A DNA stretch of 64,000 nucleotides from Aporrectodea caliginosa. Taxonomy: Eukaryota; Annelida; Clitellata; Crassiclitellata; Lumbricidae. Of the stretch, positions 48,110-62,293 are shown piece by piece; the first letter of the stretch is position 1; each line of letters opens with the position of its first letter. The notes below the pieces were generated by a model. The model did not search any database. It saw nothing but the letters and a program-made list of their open reading frames with translations, and was not told the DNA's origin. The DNA lies in NCBI GenBank assembly GCA_020284085.1, contig JACEVL010000093.1, forward strand, positions 1,069,578 through 1,133,577, in the 5' to 3' direction. The translations under genes were made by a program, and so were the position numbers.

Positions 48110-49744
48110 TAGCCTACATCCTTTTACACCTGGTGTGGAAGCCATCACAAGCAGCGTTTGCGCTTACATGCCACTACAGCTCTCCCATTTAGCAATGAAT
48201 ATTATTTAGTAGTTGCTATGTCTTTTTGTGTGGCATACAAAATTTTACAACTTAAAGTCATGTTTAGTGAGTTCACGCAACCAGTTTATGATTCAGAATT
48301 ATAATTTTCTAGAGAATTTGGACATTTAAGATGGGCTTTTACATATCATGTTGATGTTCTTTCTTCGAGATATGGAGAGATGTTTTGACTAGTGTGCTTT
48401 TACGTCAAATTAGCGAGAGAAGTAAAATTAAAGTTAGCAACTTAGATTTACTCTAGCAATGCGGATGCTGTGTCATCTTGCAATTTTGAAAGAAGGGCAC
48501 AGAGCTCACTTTTTTCAACTTTTGCAAAGCAAACAGTTGTCTTTGCTCTATCACGTTGCCCAACTGCTCACCCATTCATGGTTTAAACGGAAATTAGCAA
48601 CCATCTTTACACGCAAAATATCGATATATATATGTAGAATCTTAGCCGTCTTGCATTTTGAAAGACGGCTCTTCATCAGTATTTCATTACTTGCTTCACA
48701 GACATAACATCCTTTTAACGCCAAGTTGAAGTCTTCTTCATCACCCTTTTCGCTCACTATAAACTTCAGGACCGGTCGTATCAAACTCATGTGCAGTTTT
48801 TACATTTAATGCTGGGTATAGTTCAAATTAGAGAATAACAGTCGCATAAATTTTCTTATCTGGTTGCTTTACAGCGTGAAGGTGCACGTTAGTTTTACTG
48901 GAGACGTATTCGGTAATGGCAATCAACAGTTTTTAGTTGTGCAAAAATTTCAACAATTGGTTCTTAATTCTGAAAAATCTCAAATTCTTTGAGATTCATG
49001 TGGCAAGGAAAAACCTCAATTGTGTAATTTTGCTTAGCAAGCGACTTTTACAGAGATAGAGAGGCAGAGAGAGAGAGAGAGAGGGAGGGCGAGACGTCTT
49101 TTGGCCGAGAACCGTGCTAGGCTTTTCTCCATTGTGTGGAGGGGTGTTTCAAGAGCTCGCTTGGCGCTTTTTTACATCTGACAGCTTACACATATACAAT
49201 TTTAAGGTTTTCACAATTCATTAGCCCTTTACTCAATAGAAAGCCTCAACTATTGTTTACATATTTAGGTCTGGTGAGGCTGGTTTTGACGTGCGTGTTT
49301 GAAAGAATACAAAAATTTAGCTGTAATTATTCATTACGTTCGTGGCACGTTAGCCTTTTATAGCAAGACACATAGGTTTAAAGTTAACACATTATGCTTA
49401 ATCTACCCATGTGCATGCTGAGCCGACCTGCATTTTGAAAGACGACGCAATTATTTGCATCATCTCCACGTCTTTAACTAAAACTCGCATTCAAAGCTAG
49501 CTTGACCGACTTAGCAATTCTTGTTACTTCTAACACGTAGCCCTCAACCACTTCTTTCTCTCTAGAATCTCAATTACCAGACGAAATCTGTTTTGAGAGC
49601 ACGCTTAGTACACTTTTAAGACTGTTGGCTTGCAATTACTCGATTGTCAAGCAAAAATACAACCTCATAGACACCAAAGTCGTATGAAATCTCAAGTGTA
49701 CACGGTTTGTCATTATGGATGACGTCTTATGGCATGGAGGCAGG

Positions 49745-49960
<216 letters not shown>

Positions 49961-50764
49961 ACTCGCACTAAAATGACAATTTTATTCAAGTCGATTAAGA
50001 GCAGAATGTTTATTATTTCTAGCAAAGTTTAGCAGACTCGCGTGATCTTACCCAAAAATACAAATTACATAGGCTACGACGCATAGAAGTGTGAGTGTTC
50101 TCCAGTCACCGAGAATTTGTAGGCCTAGCATTTAGAATTCTTTGCAAATGCTGCACTATAACTCTTTGATGCCTTTTCTGAAACACCACCAGCTTCGTTA
50201 TTAATCGTATACAGTTGATGAATTTTTGCTGAGTCTGCTCGCTATAATTCGCAGCCAAGAATGAATGAACTCGCCTCACTTGCTTCTAGACAAACATAAA
50301 ACCTCCTAATCTTCTATTCGGAACAAGCCACTTTAGAAGTTATCTCAAATTTAGTGGCAGTCTGTTTCAGGCTGATGTCATCGTTTAACCATTGAACTGT
50401 ACTAGGTCTACATTACGGTTCAACTCTCAGTGCAAAAAAAATGGTTCAAATAGAAAATGGCCTTCATAGCAGCAGTAGGTTTTGGATGACGTCATTTGAA
50501 CTTTGACCCTTTATTCGTACCCAAATTGGCTCTCATAACCGATTGTATCTCATAACCGATTATAGAATTGTCTCTTATAGTTGCATATAACTCCCTACTA
50601 ACGAGGGTGATGATTAATGCTGCTTTGCGTATTCGCGTGAATTTAAATTAGTCGAAGAATTCTATGTCATCAATTCATGCGTAAATATGAATTCAAACGT
50701 GTAGTACGGTAATTAATTTCCATATATAAGGATTTAGACGTGATTCTATTTGTGTATTTTGTAG

Positions 50765-51304
50765 GCCGGGGCTGCACGCGAGGATTCTTACGAAGGCACA
50801 AGTACTCTGCCACCCCCTGCTGACAACGATAAGGCGGTGCATCACATAATACCGCAACGTTATATTAAAGAGCATATTCTCAAACAACAGCAACAACAAC
50901 CTCTGGAAGAAAGAAGGAAGAATCTAGAAGAATATGCAAACCTGCCCCATATCTGTGAACCGCTGAGTTCTCTCATCGAAGATAGACCAGAAGGACAACC
51001 TCCACCAACACAGGACGCCAAAAAACTTCATGCTTCACTTCTATGGAATCCTAATAATCTCGCTCTAGGCCCAGAATCATCAAAAAGAGGCGATGATCCG
51101 GATTATAGAAAGCCGCTGCCTAAGATAGGTGAATCAATCAGAGTCGACCAAGCACTATTAGACACCCAATCAGAGGACTACCAAGGGTCAGTTGCAAATT
51201 TTCTAAACGTAACGAAGCTCAATCAACCTCAAGCAACCCAGGCTCTCAAAGAATTTGGGAATATCCCGAAACCTGCAAGCGCAACATATGTTTTTGCTAA
51301 AAAG
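50765..51304 (+). CDS. Giant protein exon 2: HNH-like nuclease-like domain
   Basis: The exon opens phase 0 (AGAAREDSYEGTS) in the same frame that is long open here. It encodes AVHHIIPQRYIKEHIL, a Gln-rich linker, then LLWNPNNLALGP and RGDDPDYRK. A His-His pair in 'HHIIP', followed by 'NPNNL' and a conserved Arg, is the usual look of HNH/ENDO VII-type nuclease and polymorphic-toxin nuclease domains; the assignment rests on motif only. The exon ends AKK/GTTTTT at 51,304, with neighbouring alternative GT sites that are all phase 0. It would follow the OTU-like region directly. Confidence 0.62.
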
Positions 51305-52495
51305 GTTTTTGTATTTTTTTCTTGCAATCGTTTATTTCTGCTTTGGCAAATAGATAATACTGTAAATTAGTTGATTTTAAAGGACGCTTAAATTGATTTT
51401 AGAATCAATTAAATACTTTGGTTAATAATTTAAAGCATTTTGACAATTTAGTTTTTGTGCAAATTGTGAACCCTCGGATATCGGGGAAGAGCAGTCAAAT
51501 GCGGTCTCGCTGCAGCACATTTATTATTTTAGTTTAGTCAGTGCCGGATGTTGCCAGCCCATCTGTGATATCTTCAAGCTATAGCAGTTTCATCCGCCTG
51601 CATGGGTCTTGTATTGCATCGCTCTGTAAAACTAGAGGACAAAAAGGCGGCTGCAGTGTGTATGCTTAGCCTATAATTGTCAACATGGCCATGTTGACCA
51701 CAATAAATACGCTGTTATCAATGATGGCACGTTATCGTTGTTAACAATAACGAGTTCTGAATAAAGTTGGCGCATTGCTGACTGTTTCAGTATACGTCTG
51801 ACTTTGCGCATTCGGCGAGAAGGAATTTTAGACAGTGATAATTTGCCACATTATAACGTTGTGCGTTTTGTGCTGCTCTTCTAATACGTGAGGCATACAT
51901 GTAGCCTACAATATCAGCAATCCAACAATACTAATAATTATATAGGCCTAATAGTCGAGTGTTTCATTCGTGTTTCTGAGACTGACCCGGTGTTATGTAA
52001 ATTCTGCATAGGCCCCTATATTTACACAGCAGGGGGCCTAAGAGTAAACCTAAGACCGACTATCTTTTCAAGTTTGGTTTATATGCAATTTTCCAGGTGC
52101 AGCCAGAATCAACGATTAGATCCTTTTGAAAGAAATTAGGTTATTAACATCCAGACAGACTAATATAATGTTTTCAAGGAAACATACATTTGAAATTACG
52201 AATTAGGTACTTATTTAATTTGTGATACAGATGTCATTATTGTATGAATCAAAATTGTTAATTTCTTTAAGTCGGGAATTTACAAGAATGCCACTTTTCT
52301 CTACACTAGGAGATTTTTGTTTTGAAGGTTAGTTACTATTTTTGAAGATGAACTCGATTACAGATCAGGCAAGCTATGAAAAATTACAAAAATATTTTTT
52401 GTAATTTTTGAACATTTGCTGGATAGATTTATTATTTATTATTTATTTTATTTATTTATTATTATTAATTATTTGTTTCATTCATATATTTGCAG
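51305..52495 (+). other. Intron 2 of the giant gene
   Basis: It runs from the phase-0 donor at 51,305 to the acceptor 'catatatttgcag' ending at 52,495. AT-rich, no gene or obvious mobile element seen; a TTAT/ATTT-rich tract lies at 52,430-52,475. Confidence 0.55.
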
Positions 52496-52555
52496 GATCC
52501 TGCTGATGGCGTCGAGAAATGGTTCGTTAAGCCGAAAGATCGTGGCAAACCTTGA
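52496..52555 (+). CDS. Giant protein exon 3, terminal 19 codons
   Basis: In phase 0 the exon reads DPADGVEKWFVKPKDRGKP followed by TGA at 52,553-52,555. The composition is protein-like and the phase agrees with exon 2. The frame directly after the stop, displaced by one base, is also protein-like for about 120 codons, so the stop may itself result from a recent indel. Confidence 0.5.
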   Translation, partial: DPADGVEKWFVKPKDRGKP

Positions 52556-53214
52556 GCTCGGGGTGTACTCGCTGATGGGGGCACCACGTATCCTTGTCGT
52601 TGACTGCTACGGTGTGTTTGTACATAAAGACGGTCCCCATCAAGATGAGATTAAAACGCTTGAAAACATGGACTGGGATGAGAATCATCTCAAGACTCCG
52701 AAACTGAAGGCATCGAGTTACGGTGATTACGATTTGACGATCGGGATGATAAGTATGGTACATTTTGATACGAGAGAACTCCTTGATAAGTTGTACTTAG
52801 AGAACTTCACGAAGGACCCGCCGAGCTCGAAACTGGAGCACATATCGTTTGAAGAAGCTTTGGGTCTCCTCACCGTTAGCATTTCCTGCGACATGGATGA
52901 TGGAGTACTACTTGAGCAACAGAGAGGAAATGGACAAGGATCTAGATCGAAAAGTGGAAAACTTTGATCCGAATAACAAAGACATGATGGAAGAACTGGA
53001 AGCGGAGCTGTTCTACAAACAGTCGCTGAAGATTTTTGGAGAGGATGAAGATAATGACGACGTGCCAGCGGAAGAGGCGGCGGCTGATCAGAAGATTTGT
53101 CGGAAAGTGCTGACTTTGAAGGAGTTCCATCTTCTGTATTCTGATGGAAATGACAAGATTGCTACCGCTAGACGTGGCAGTTCTTACATCCTCCTCTTCT
53201 ATAGTACATCCTAA
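52556..53214 (+). pseudogene. Frameshifted coding-like continuation after exon 3
   Basis: Two adjoining frames look like real protein: about 52,553-52,890 (LELGVYSLMGAPRILVVDCY ... HISFEEALGLLT) and about 52,890-53,214 (EYYLSNREEMDKDLDRKVEN ... KICRKVLTLKEFHLLYSDGN). They differ by one base. The stretch could be the original C-terminus of the giant protein with two small indels, or a separate decayed gene. I do not recognise a family; it is acidic and lacks obvious motifs. Confidence 0.45.
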
Positions 53215-53754
53215 CTCTCTTTCATATGCTTCGTGGTTTTTTCGCATGAAGGCTTATAGCAATATTTGATTCCTGTATTATTTGTTTGATCGCTCTACGA
53301 TGTTCATTAGGCTATGCCATTTTTGTTTGTTGCATTGTAATTATGTTTAATCGTTTATTTGTCGTGTTTCTTTGACTAGATCTATATGGCATGAACTGCG
53401 CATCAATAATGTAGGAGGAGACGTTAAGCTAAGCTCGGTGATTTGTTTACACGTATTTCTTTAATTTTGCTATCACAACTTGCTTCCTAGTACGATGTAT
53501 GTATAGCACGTAGCATTGCATGTTTATAAGTAGTTGTATGTTTGTTCAATGTTATCAACTCGCGCTTAACATGCAGTTATTATCACATCAGGTTTTGGCC
53601 CTACTTAGCGTTCATTTTTGTCAAGTTTACTTAGCACCATATGGTATGCTAAGTTTCTTTTCGCATGGACTTGATGATGTGATTAACATTATTGATGCAT
53701 TCACGTGATGACTGGTGTAGCCTAATAAGTTTCCCTCTGCATGGAACTTGATGA
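53215..53754. other. Interval without recognisable gene
   Basis: AT-rich. Parts are locally repetitive ('gcatggacttgatga' near 53,663 and 'gcatggaacttgatga' near 53,738). No coding similarity. Confidence 0.4.
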
Positions 53755-54955
53755 GCATCAATCGTAATCGTAAACTCGGAACTTCTACAGCGCCCACAAA
53801 AGCGAAGTCGCGGGAACCAGCTTATTCACAGGCGCGCAATAAAATCTAAATCGATAGGCAGGGGTCAAAATCCAGAGAGTCAGGCAGGCAGACAGGCAGG
53901 CGGCTAAGGTGGATGGTGTTTGGTGTTCAGACGGCGAGGTAGGCAGGGAGAAGTGTTGGATTCAGGATAGGATTTGTCAAAAAGCAGTGTTTTCAGTTTC
54001 GAGTGAAAGACCTGTGGAGAGATAGCGAGAGGTGGAGTTTTGGTGACTTCGTAGGATGGGTCAGATATTTGTCGTAGTGCTGGCGGAAGTTTGTTCCAAA
54101 GAGGTGGAACAGCTATGGCTATGGAGCGATTGGAAAATTTTAATGATGAGGTGACGGAAGGGCGGAGCCGTGTTAGGGAGGAGGAGGAGGAGCGGGTTGG
54201 ACGAAGTGGCTGGATCGTGAACAACTGACGGAGATAGGAGAGGCTGGGAGGTTTGAAGTGTGTTGTACGTGAGTGAGATGATTTTGTATTCTATTCGTTC
54301 AGGAATTTTGAGCCAGTGGAGTGATTCGAGGACAGGAGTGATGTGATGGTATTTGGGGTTTTGGTGACAGCACGGGCTAGGGCATTCTGAATTGCTTGGA
54401 GGCGGTTTATTTGAGTGATATCTATGTTTAGGAAAAGAGAATTGCAGTAGTCTAATTTAGCGTGAACTATAGATGTACATGTAGCTATTGTGGATGCAGT
54501 TTTGAAGTCAAGCATAGGGCGGATTCTACGGAGGTCACGGATATGCATGAAGCAAGAGCGAGAAAGATGGGTGATGTGATCGGCGAAGCTGAGGTTTTGG
54601 TCAAAAATCACACCAAGGTTGCGGACAGGAGAATTTGCAGTGAATGTGTGGGTAGGTGCAGAGTCAAGGTTGATGGAAATAGATGGATCTGGGATTTTCT
54701 TAAGTTGCTCACGGAGGCCTATAAGTATAAATTCAGTTTGAGAGGGGTTCAGGCATAGGAGATTTGATGTCATCCAGGAAGAGATTTGGGTAACTACATG
54801 GAGAAGATGATCTATGGAGTCAGAGAAGCTGCTTGGAGAGAATGAAATGAATAATTGGGTGTCATCAGCGTATAGGTGATGGTCAACCGAGGATGCTTTG
54901 ATGAGTGAGCTGAGTGGAGTAGTGTAAAGGATGAACAATATATACATTAACGAGA
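53755..54955 (-). mobile_element. 5'-truncated L2/CR1-like LINE, reverse transcriptase C-terminal half
   Basis: On the minus strand the frame at 54,947-54,291 reads [14 protein letters not shown], the catalytic 'YxDD' of LINE reverse transcriptase, then NLLCLNPSQTEFILIGL, VRNLGVIFDQNLSF and LDYCNSLFLNI. After a frame change near 54,290 it continues as LKFSNRSIAIAVPPLWNKLP and QVFHSKLKTLLF. The 3' end holds 'acttctacagcgcccacaa' and 'ccagcttattcacaggcgcg' in plus orientation. Both ends are incomplete and one frameshift is visible, so it is inactive. Confidence 0.85.
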
Positions 54956-55059
54956 ATTTATAATGAAGGGAATAATGTCTAGCTTGAATTAATGCACCAT
55001 GTTCTGCTCTATGAATAGAACTGACCTAATTCTCTTGTATTAAGCTGTAATGTTGATTA

Positions 55060-56400
55060 TACGCGGTGGCTTCTATCCGTCGTACCCTGGCCCATTTTTG
55101 ATGGCTGAAGGCGCTCTATCTGTATGCGGTATTTCGTAATCGTAATCTCCAAACTTCTAAAGCGCCACTCGAAAGCCAAGCGCAGGGCACCAGCTTATTC
55201 ACGAGCGCTGCGTCTAATCAGAGGGGTTGTCCAAAAGAGTAGTCCGAGGGAGGTCCGAGTCCGGTTTCCAGGGGATCAGAGAGGGCACAGCAGAATCTGA
55301 TGTTAAGGCGGGTGTCTTTTAGGTCGAGGATTGGACGGTACAGGATCAGATGAGTCAGGATAAGAGTTCTTGAAAAGCAGAGACTTTAGTTTCGAGTGGA
55401 AAGCCTTGGGGGTGATGGATAGAGGAGCCTGAGGCAGATGATGGTGGATGATTGGCGATGATGGTGGAGGAACCGAAAAAGTGCGGAATTCAGGAGGTAG
55501 ATCGTTCCAGAGACGCGGCGCAGTGTTGGATATTGCTCGGTTGGAGAACTTGAGATGAGTAGTGACCGGGGGTCTAGAAAGAGTGAGAACGGAGGATGAT
55601 CGGGTAGAACGGGTTGGCTGGATGGTGAAGAGAGTTCGCGGAGATATCTGGGCTGGGAGTGTTGTAGGGAGTTGTAGGTTAGTGATAGGACTTTGAAGTG
55701 AATTCGCTCTGGGATTTTTAACCAATGGAGTGATTTGAGGATTGGAGTGATGTGATGATGCTTGGCCGTTCTGGTGACGGCTCTGGCTAATGAGTTTTGG
55801 ATGAGCTGCAGACGCTTTAGTTGGGTGGCTTCAAGGTTGAGAAAGAGGGAATTGCAATAGTCGAGCTTTGAGTGGACAATGGAGGTAGCAATGGTGGAGG
55901 CAGTTTTGAAGTCGAGCATGGGTCGGATGCGGCGGAGGTCACAAATGTGCATGAAGCAGGAGCGCGAGAGGTTGGAGATGTGATTAGAGAAGGAGAGATG
56001 TGGATCAAAAGTAACACCAAGATTGCGGACAGGGGCATCAGAGGTGAAGGTAAGAGATGAAGAGTTAGTAGATAGGTGTATTGAAAGGTCAGGTATTTTC
56101 TTGATTTGGTCAGGAAGGCCGAGGATGATGAATTCTGTTTTGGAAGGGTTGAGGCAAAGCAGGTTGGACGACATCCATTGAGAGACTAGGTTAACCACAT
56201 TGAGTAGTTTTGCAATGGAAGTAGAAAAAGAGCTGGGGAGAAGGATATGTAGAGTTGGGTGTCGTCTGCGTAGAGATGGTGGTCAACAGAAGAGGATTTT
56301 ATGAGATGGCTTAATGGTGTAGTGTACAGAATGAAGAGCAGTGGGCCCAGGACGGAACCTTGAGGGACACCACAGCAGAGCGGGAGGGGTTGCGAACAAT
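55060..56400 (-). mobile_element. Second 5'-truncated L2/CR1-like LINE
   Basis: Minus-strand blocks in order: [20 protein letters not shown] near 56,390-56,320 (with a frame change), [16 protein letters not shown] near 56,285-56,235, then a 270-codon frame at 56,198-55,386 with NLLCLNPSKTEFIILGL, VRNLGVTFDPHLSF, LDYCNSLFLNL and LKSLHWLKIPERIHFKVLSL. The end of the protein (LKFSNRAISNTAPRLWNDLP ... FHSKLKSLLF) lies in the other frame at 55,570-55,330. It is more complete than the neighbouring copy, from which it differs by many substitutions, so the two are separate insertions of one family. Confidence 0.87.
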
Positions 56401-56544
56401 GACTGGATGCTTTAACAGAGAAGGATCTGGAAGACCCTAATCAAGGAACCTATGAGTTATATTGTGTGTACATATTGTAAAGTTGTGTACCATTTGGATT
56501 TAAAAGAGTTAAAAATAACTGTGAACTACGGACCGTACTCACAT

Positions 56545-58376
<1,832 letters not shown>

Positions 58377-58388
<12 letters not shown>

Positions 58389-58869
58389 GAAAATGTGAAT
58401 GTATGTAATAGCCCACACGGTGTTTCTAAACCATCCCTGCTGGGATCAATCGATCACAATCTTGAACTACGAGTGTTCCCAATGTACGACAATCAGAGAC
58501 TGCTTAGTAAGAATGAAATTGATCCTGACCAAAATTACTTCTTGAATGTTAAATGGGATAGTCCGCATTTTTTGCTTCTTATCCCAGGTAGCCCCTATCA
58601 GGAAGAGAAACCCAAGAAAGTATTAGCTGATTTCAAGAAGTATTGGTTGAAATCTGGCCATTCTTCTCTGAATTTTGCTATATCTCATTTTGTCTGACCT
58701 TGAAATGACCTTGAATGATCTCGAATTTAGTGTCAATATTTATCCCCGATATAGCTCTCGTCTAGGCAAAGACAAAAAAAGTTCAAGCAAATCGGATTAT
58801 TTGTTCATTTTTAAGTGTGATAAAAAGTGTAAATTGAGAATGGATCCAAGTTCCAACTCCCGAGGCTGA
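58377..58869 (+). other. Unidentified open frames right of the repeat array
   Basis: A frame of 106 codons (58,377-58,697) with NLELRVFPMYDNQRLLSKNE and YQEEKPKKVLADFKKYWLKS is followed in another frame by MTLNDLEFSVNIYPRYSSRL and lysine-rich sequence up to 58,869. The composition is plausible for a protein with one frame change, but I recognise no family. It begins in the inverted end of the repeat element. Confidence 0.3.
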
Positions 58870-59700
58870 GCGCCTACAGTCGTGCAATTTAAGTAGTCTA
58901 TGGTTACAGTTCTTTACTATGTTGCTTTAAAAGACATTCTTAAAAATCGCGTGCATAAATTTTAGAGGTCAGCACCATGCTCGATAAATGCGTAATGTTG
59001 GATTATTTGAAACAATAATTTCTTTGTAAACACAATAAATAGTTACTATGAACTTCAAATGCACCTTAGTATTAGGGCTTAGGCTACTTAGTTCCTCTTC
59101 AAAGAATGAATAGAAATGTTAGAAAGAATTTGCTCCTTTTAGGGGCTTTGTGTGATTATCAGTGAAATGACCCAATTTTTAGTGACTGCTACTTATTAAA
59201 GTTCCATATAAAAGTCAACAGAATGTTTACAACTTGAAACCCAACATTGCAGTGTCACTTGACTGCTGAGGATTATACGGTTGTGTCCTATTACGTAAAC
59301 GCTTGTATTTGGGTAGTGTGCTCTGTACTTCTAAAATATCCTGTAGGGACATCTTCCGAGCGTCGTTGAATTGCCGTGGGTATGAAAAACCTCATCCTAA
59401 TCAATGATGGAAGCTTCATCCATTTCAGCTGGTAGTCACTCACTTGCTTGTGTTCATTTGGCTCAAATACAACTGGAATAAAAGATTGTTTTGATTATAC
59501 AGTTCGAAGTTTGCAATCAATACAATGTTAGACGAGTGTGACTTTAGTTGGTAATTTTGCTTGTGCCTTTAGATATTCGGACTCGGTGAGAATGAAATCG
59601 ATTTTATGAGTAGAATCTTGTCTCCGCAGAGTGAATGTTGATGTACACGATTAGAATCTATCAGTAATTAATGAGAAAATTCGTGTATTCGTTGAGACAG
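58870..59700. other. Interval without recognisable gene
   Basis: AT-rich, no supportable feature. Confidence 0.4.
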
Positions 59701-59757
<57 letters not shown>

Positions 59758-59813
59758 GAGAGGCACACAGAGAGAGAGACAGAGAGACAGAGCGAAACAG
59801 AGACAGAGAGACA
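59701..59813. repeat. GA microsatellite
   Basis: A pure GA run of about 50 bases (from about 59,704) is followed by an interrupted GA/CA tract. Confidence 0.92.
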
Positions 59814-61550
59814 AGATATTGGTAGATAGAGAAAGAGAGTGGATGTAACTTAACCAGTGTCTATGACTGATTGATTGATCGATCTTGAGAGAGGTGCAGC
59901 CCATTCTCGCTCACACCCTGTGTCACCCATTCATTTCAGCTGGTGACTCCAAACTCAACTAATGAGCATAGGCCTATTTGTGTGTTGGCAGTAGTAATTT
60001 TACGTTGAGGTACCGTACATGATGAAAACCTGCGAGGATTTATTGGATCTTATGAGTAGACTAGATGTGTGTTTTAGTAGACAGGGGAGGGAAAGGAGTA
60101 AATTTACATGACTATAATCTGTGCGAATTTGATCGATCTTATGTTTCGTTTCTTAGTAACGTGAAAGAGTGTAGATGTAGATGACTGCAATGTATAAGTA
60201 CTTAATCGTACTTATCGATTGATTAATATACTATCAGAGATTAATTGTGTACATGTATATGAACTGGAGATGAAATGCAAATGTCCCAGGCTGAATGTCA
60301 TGTATTTCACATTATTGTTTGATATAAAGCTGATGTTTTCTCGGTTTTGCGCCGCCTCGCAGCTGCCTGTGACCTGGATAATGAGATGGCTGTCATAACT
60401 CCGCAGATCGTGAAAGACCACTGGTGCCTTACACTTGTCGGGTATGTACGCAGCCTGAGGTTACATTTATTGTGAGCAACACCTCGGTACTTTCGCGTGA
60501 TGTGTCAGTGGTTGCGAACTTGCGATCCCTGTCCATTTCTAGTGCATTCCAACAAATATGACATCGCCGCATGAGAAGTAAACTGTTCTATGCGTACTTT
60601 TGGTGAAACGGAGAAAATCGAAAAAGAAAGTTTAGTGACTTAGAATTTAGTACTGAAAACTCTTTGGTGGGACAAAATAGAGAAAGAATGTTTAGAAAAC
60701 ATTTATGTGTACATCGACAATTTTAAACAATCACGACGATTGAAGCCTCTTGCATAAGAAAACATAATTTGAAGGCAACTTTCGGAATTTGTTCAAATAG
60801 AACAAAATATTGCAGAAATAGCTATATACAATTAAATGTTATCATGATTCGTCATTACATGGAACATTATAATTATTAGCGAAATGAATTATGACTGTCG
60901 CTGTAATTAGTTATAAAGGTACATTATATAATAATTCTAGAGAAAAAGCTATTTTTGTAATATCATTTTTAACTGTGATACTTGCTATCATTGTATAGGC
61001 CCTGTATGCGCATTATTTTCGAATTAGTCTCTCCATTTTGTCTCTTTATGTAATATTTTTTTTGATTATCCTTCTGTAACGGAACACGCTTACTATTATA
61101 ATGTTCTACATGCATGTGCGTATCACAGTTTGCCGTTCAGAACACGTGACCGTAATAGAACAAGATAATCCTGGACCATGTGTATAATAATCAAGAAACA
61201 GCGTGTTCTGTAATATCCACGTGATAAAATCTCTGGAATATAATTGGTTGTGGTTCACATAGAATATTATAATGCCTATCAGTTGGTAAGAATATGCAAA
61301 TAGAATAAAATACTTCCGTTCTTTTCCCAGCAAAGGCACCATTTCAACAAGCGCCATTTTGCACGAAGACAGAACAAATTACCATGAATCGGACAGTGTG
61401 TCTAACTCCAATGTAAACAAAACTGCAGATAGAACACTATAATTCTCATGCGGCGACATGTATTTGGCGTTTGGAATATTGACGGTCAACCGCTGTCATG
61501 ATTATCCTCGTTTTTTGGTTAGGCTTTGTTTGATAGTAGCTAGCTCACCT
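59814..61550. other. Interval without recognisable gene
   Basis: Only short frames. Around 61,085-61,440 several phrases reappear in both orientations (for example 'cacgtgac' and 'agaacactataat'), which may be an old inverted repeat, but I could not define its ends. Confidence 0.35.
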
Positions 61551-61552
61551 CT

Positions 61553-61850
61553 AAACGATGAAGGAACTCCTTTACGGCATTCTCTGCGCGATAAAGCAGA
61601 GGCTCGTTAGAGTGTCCATCGCAGCGGACTACTAAATAACAGAAGCTACATGGTTTCTGCTCGGCAATTTATCTGATATTGATCCATCGGGGTTCCTGGC
61701 TGCGCCTTCTAATGGGATGTTAAACGCCTCAAAATCGGCGTAGATGATGTACGGAACTCGCATCTGTTTGTCATGATTCAGAAATTTAAGAATGTTCTTA
61801 CCATCTTCCGGCATCACAATCCGCTGTGGTGCCATTGTCCAGTGCCACAT
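61553..61850 (-). pseudogene. Polinton-type DNA polymerase B exonuclease fragment
   Basis: On the minus strand GKNILKFLNHDKQMRVPYII is followed by YADFEAFNIPLEG, the Exo I (DxE) signature of protein-primed type B DNA polymerases of Polinton/Maverick elements, in which 'LxFxNHxKQxxVPFVIYADFE' is conserved. After a frame change near 61,640 the sequence continues with CDGHSNEPLLYRAENAVKEF, the expected next block. Only about 100 residues remain and the frame is broken, so this is a dead fragment. Confidence 0.65.
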
Positions 61851-62290
61851 TTCGTTTCACCCTGCAACCAGATCCCGCGCTGGTTAACGCCTCTACTTGC
61901 TTTCGAATTTTCGCCATTGAAATGGGAGCGGGATTGATGATAGTTATCATGGACAATTGGACATAGGTAGACTGCTTACTTACCAACGTCAAGGACGGCA
62001 TTGAAGACATTCAAATAATTTACCAACCTAAACTACGGATAACCAATTAGGCCTACTTCTGAAAACTCGATTGAATTGGTCTAAAACTATTGAATTCATT
62101 TTTCGGATATTATTCTACTAACAGATAATGCCAAATTTTCAGGCCTAATCGATCGGTTAATCAAGCGTATAAAATTGAATCACTTACATTTGCAAATTCG
62201 TCTTCGTCCTTCCCTTCATACATCTTCAGCACAACCTTCGTTCGTCTTCGCGTATTTCAACTTGTTTCAGGATCAACACGATAACACCTA
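61851..62290. other. Interval with a short repeat shared with 14.5 kb
   Basis: 62,010-62,040 ('ccaacctaaactacgg') matches 14,518-14,545. There is no recognised gene; the minus-strand frame ending at 61,798 may belong to the polymerase fragment. Confidence 0.35.
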
Positions 62291-62293
62291 CCT

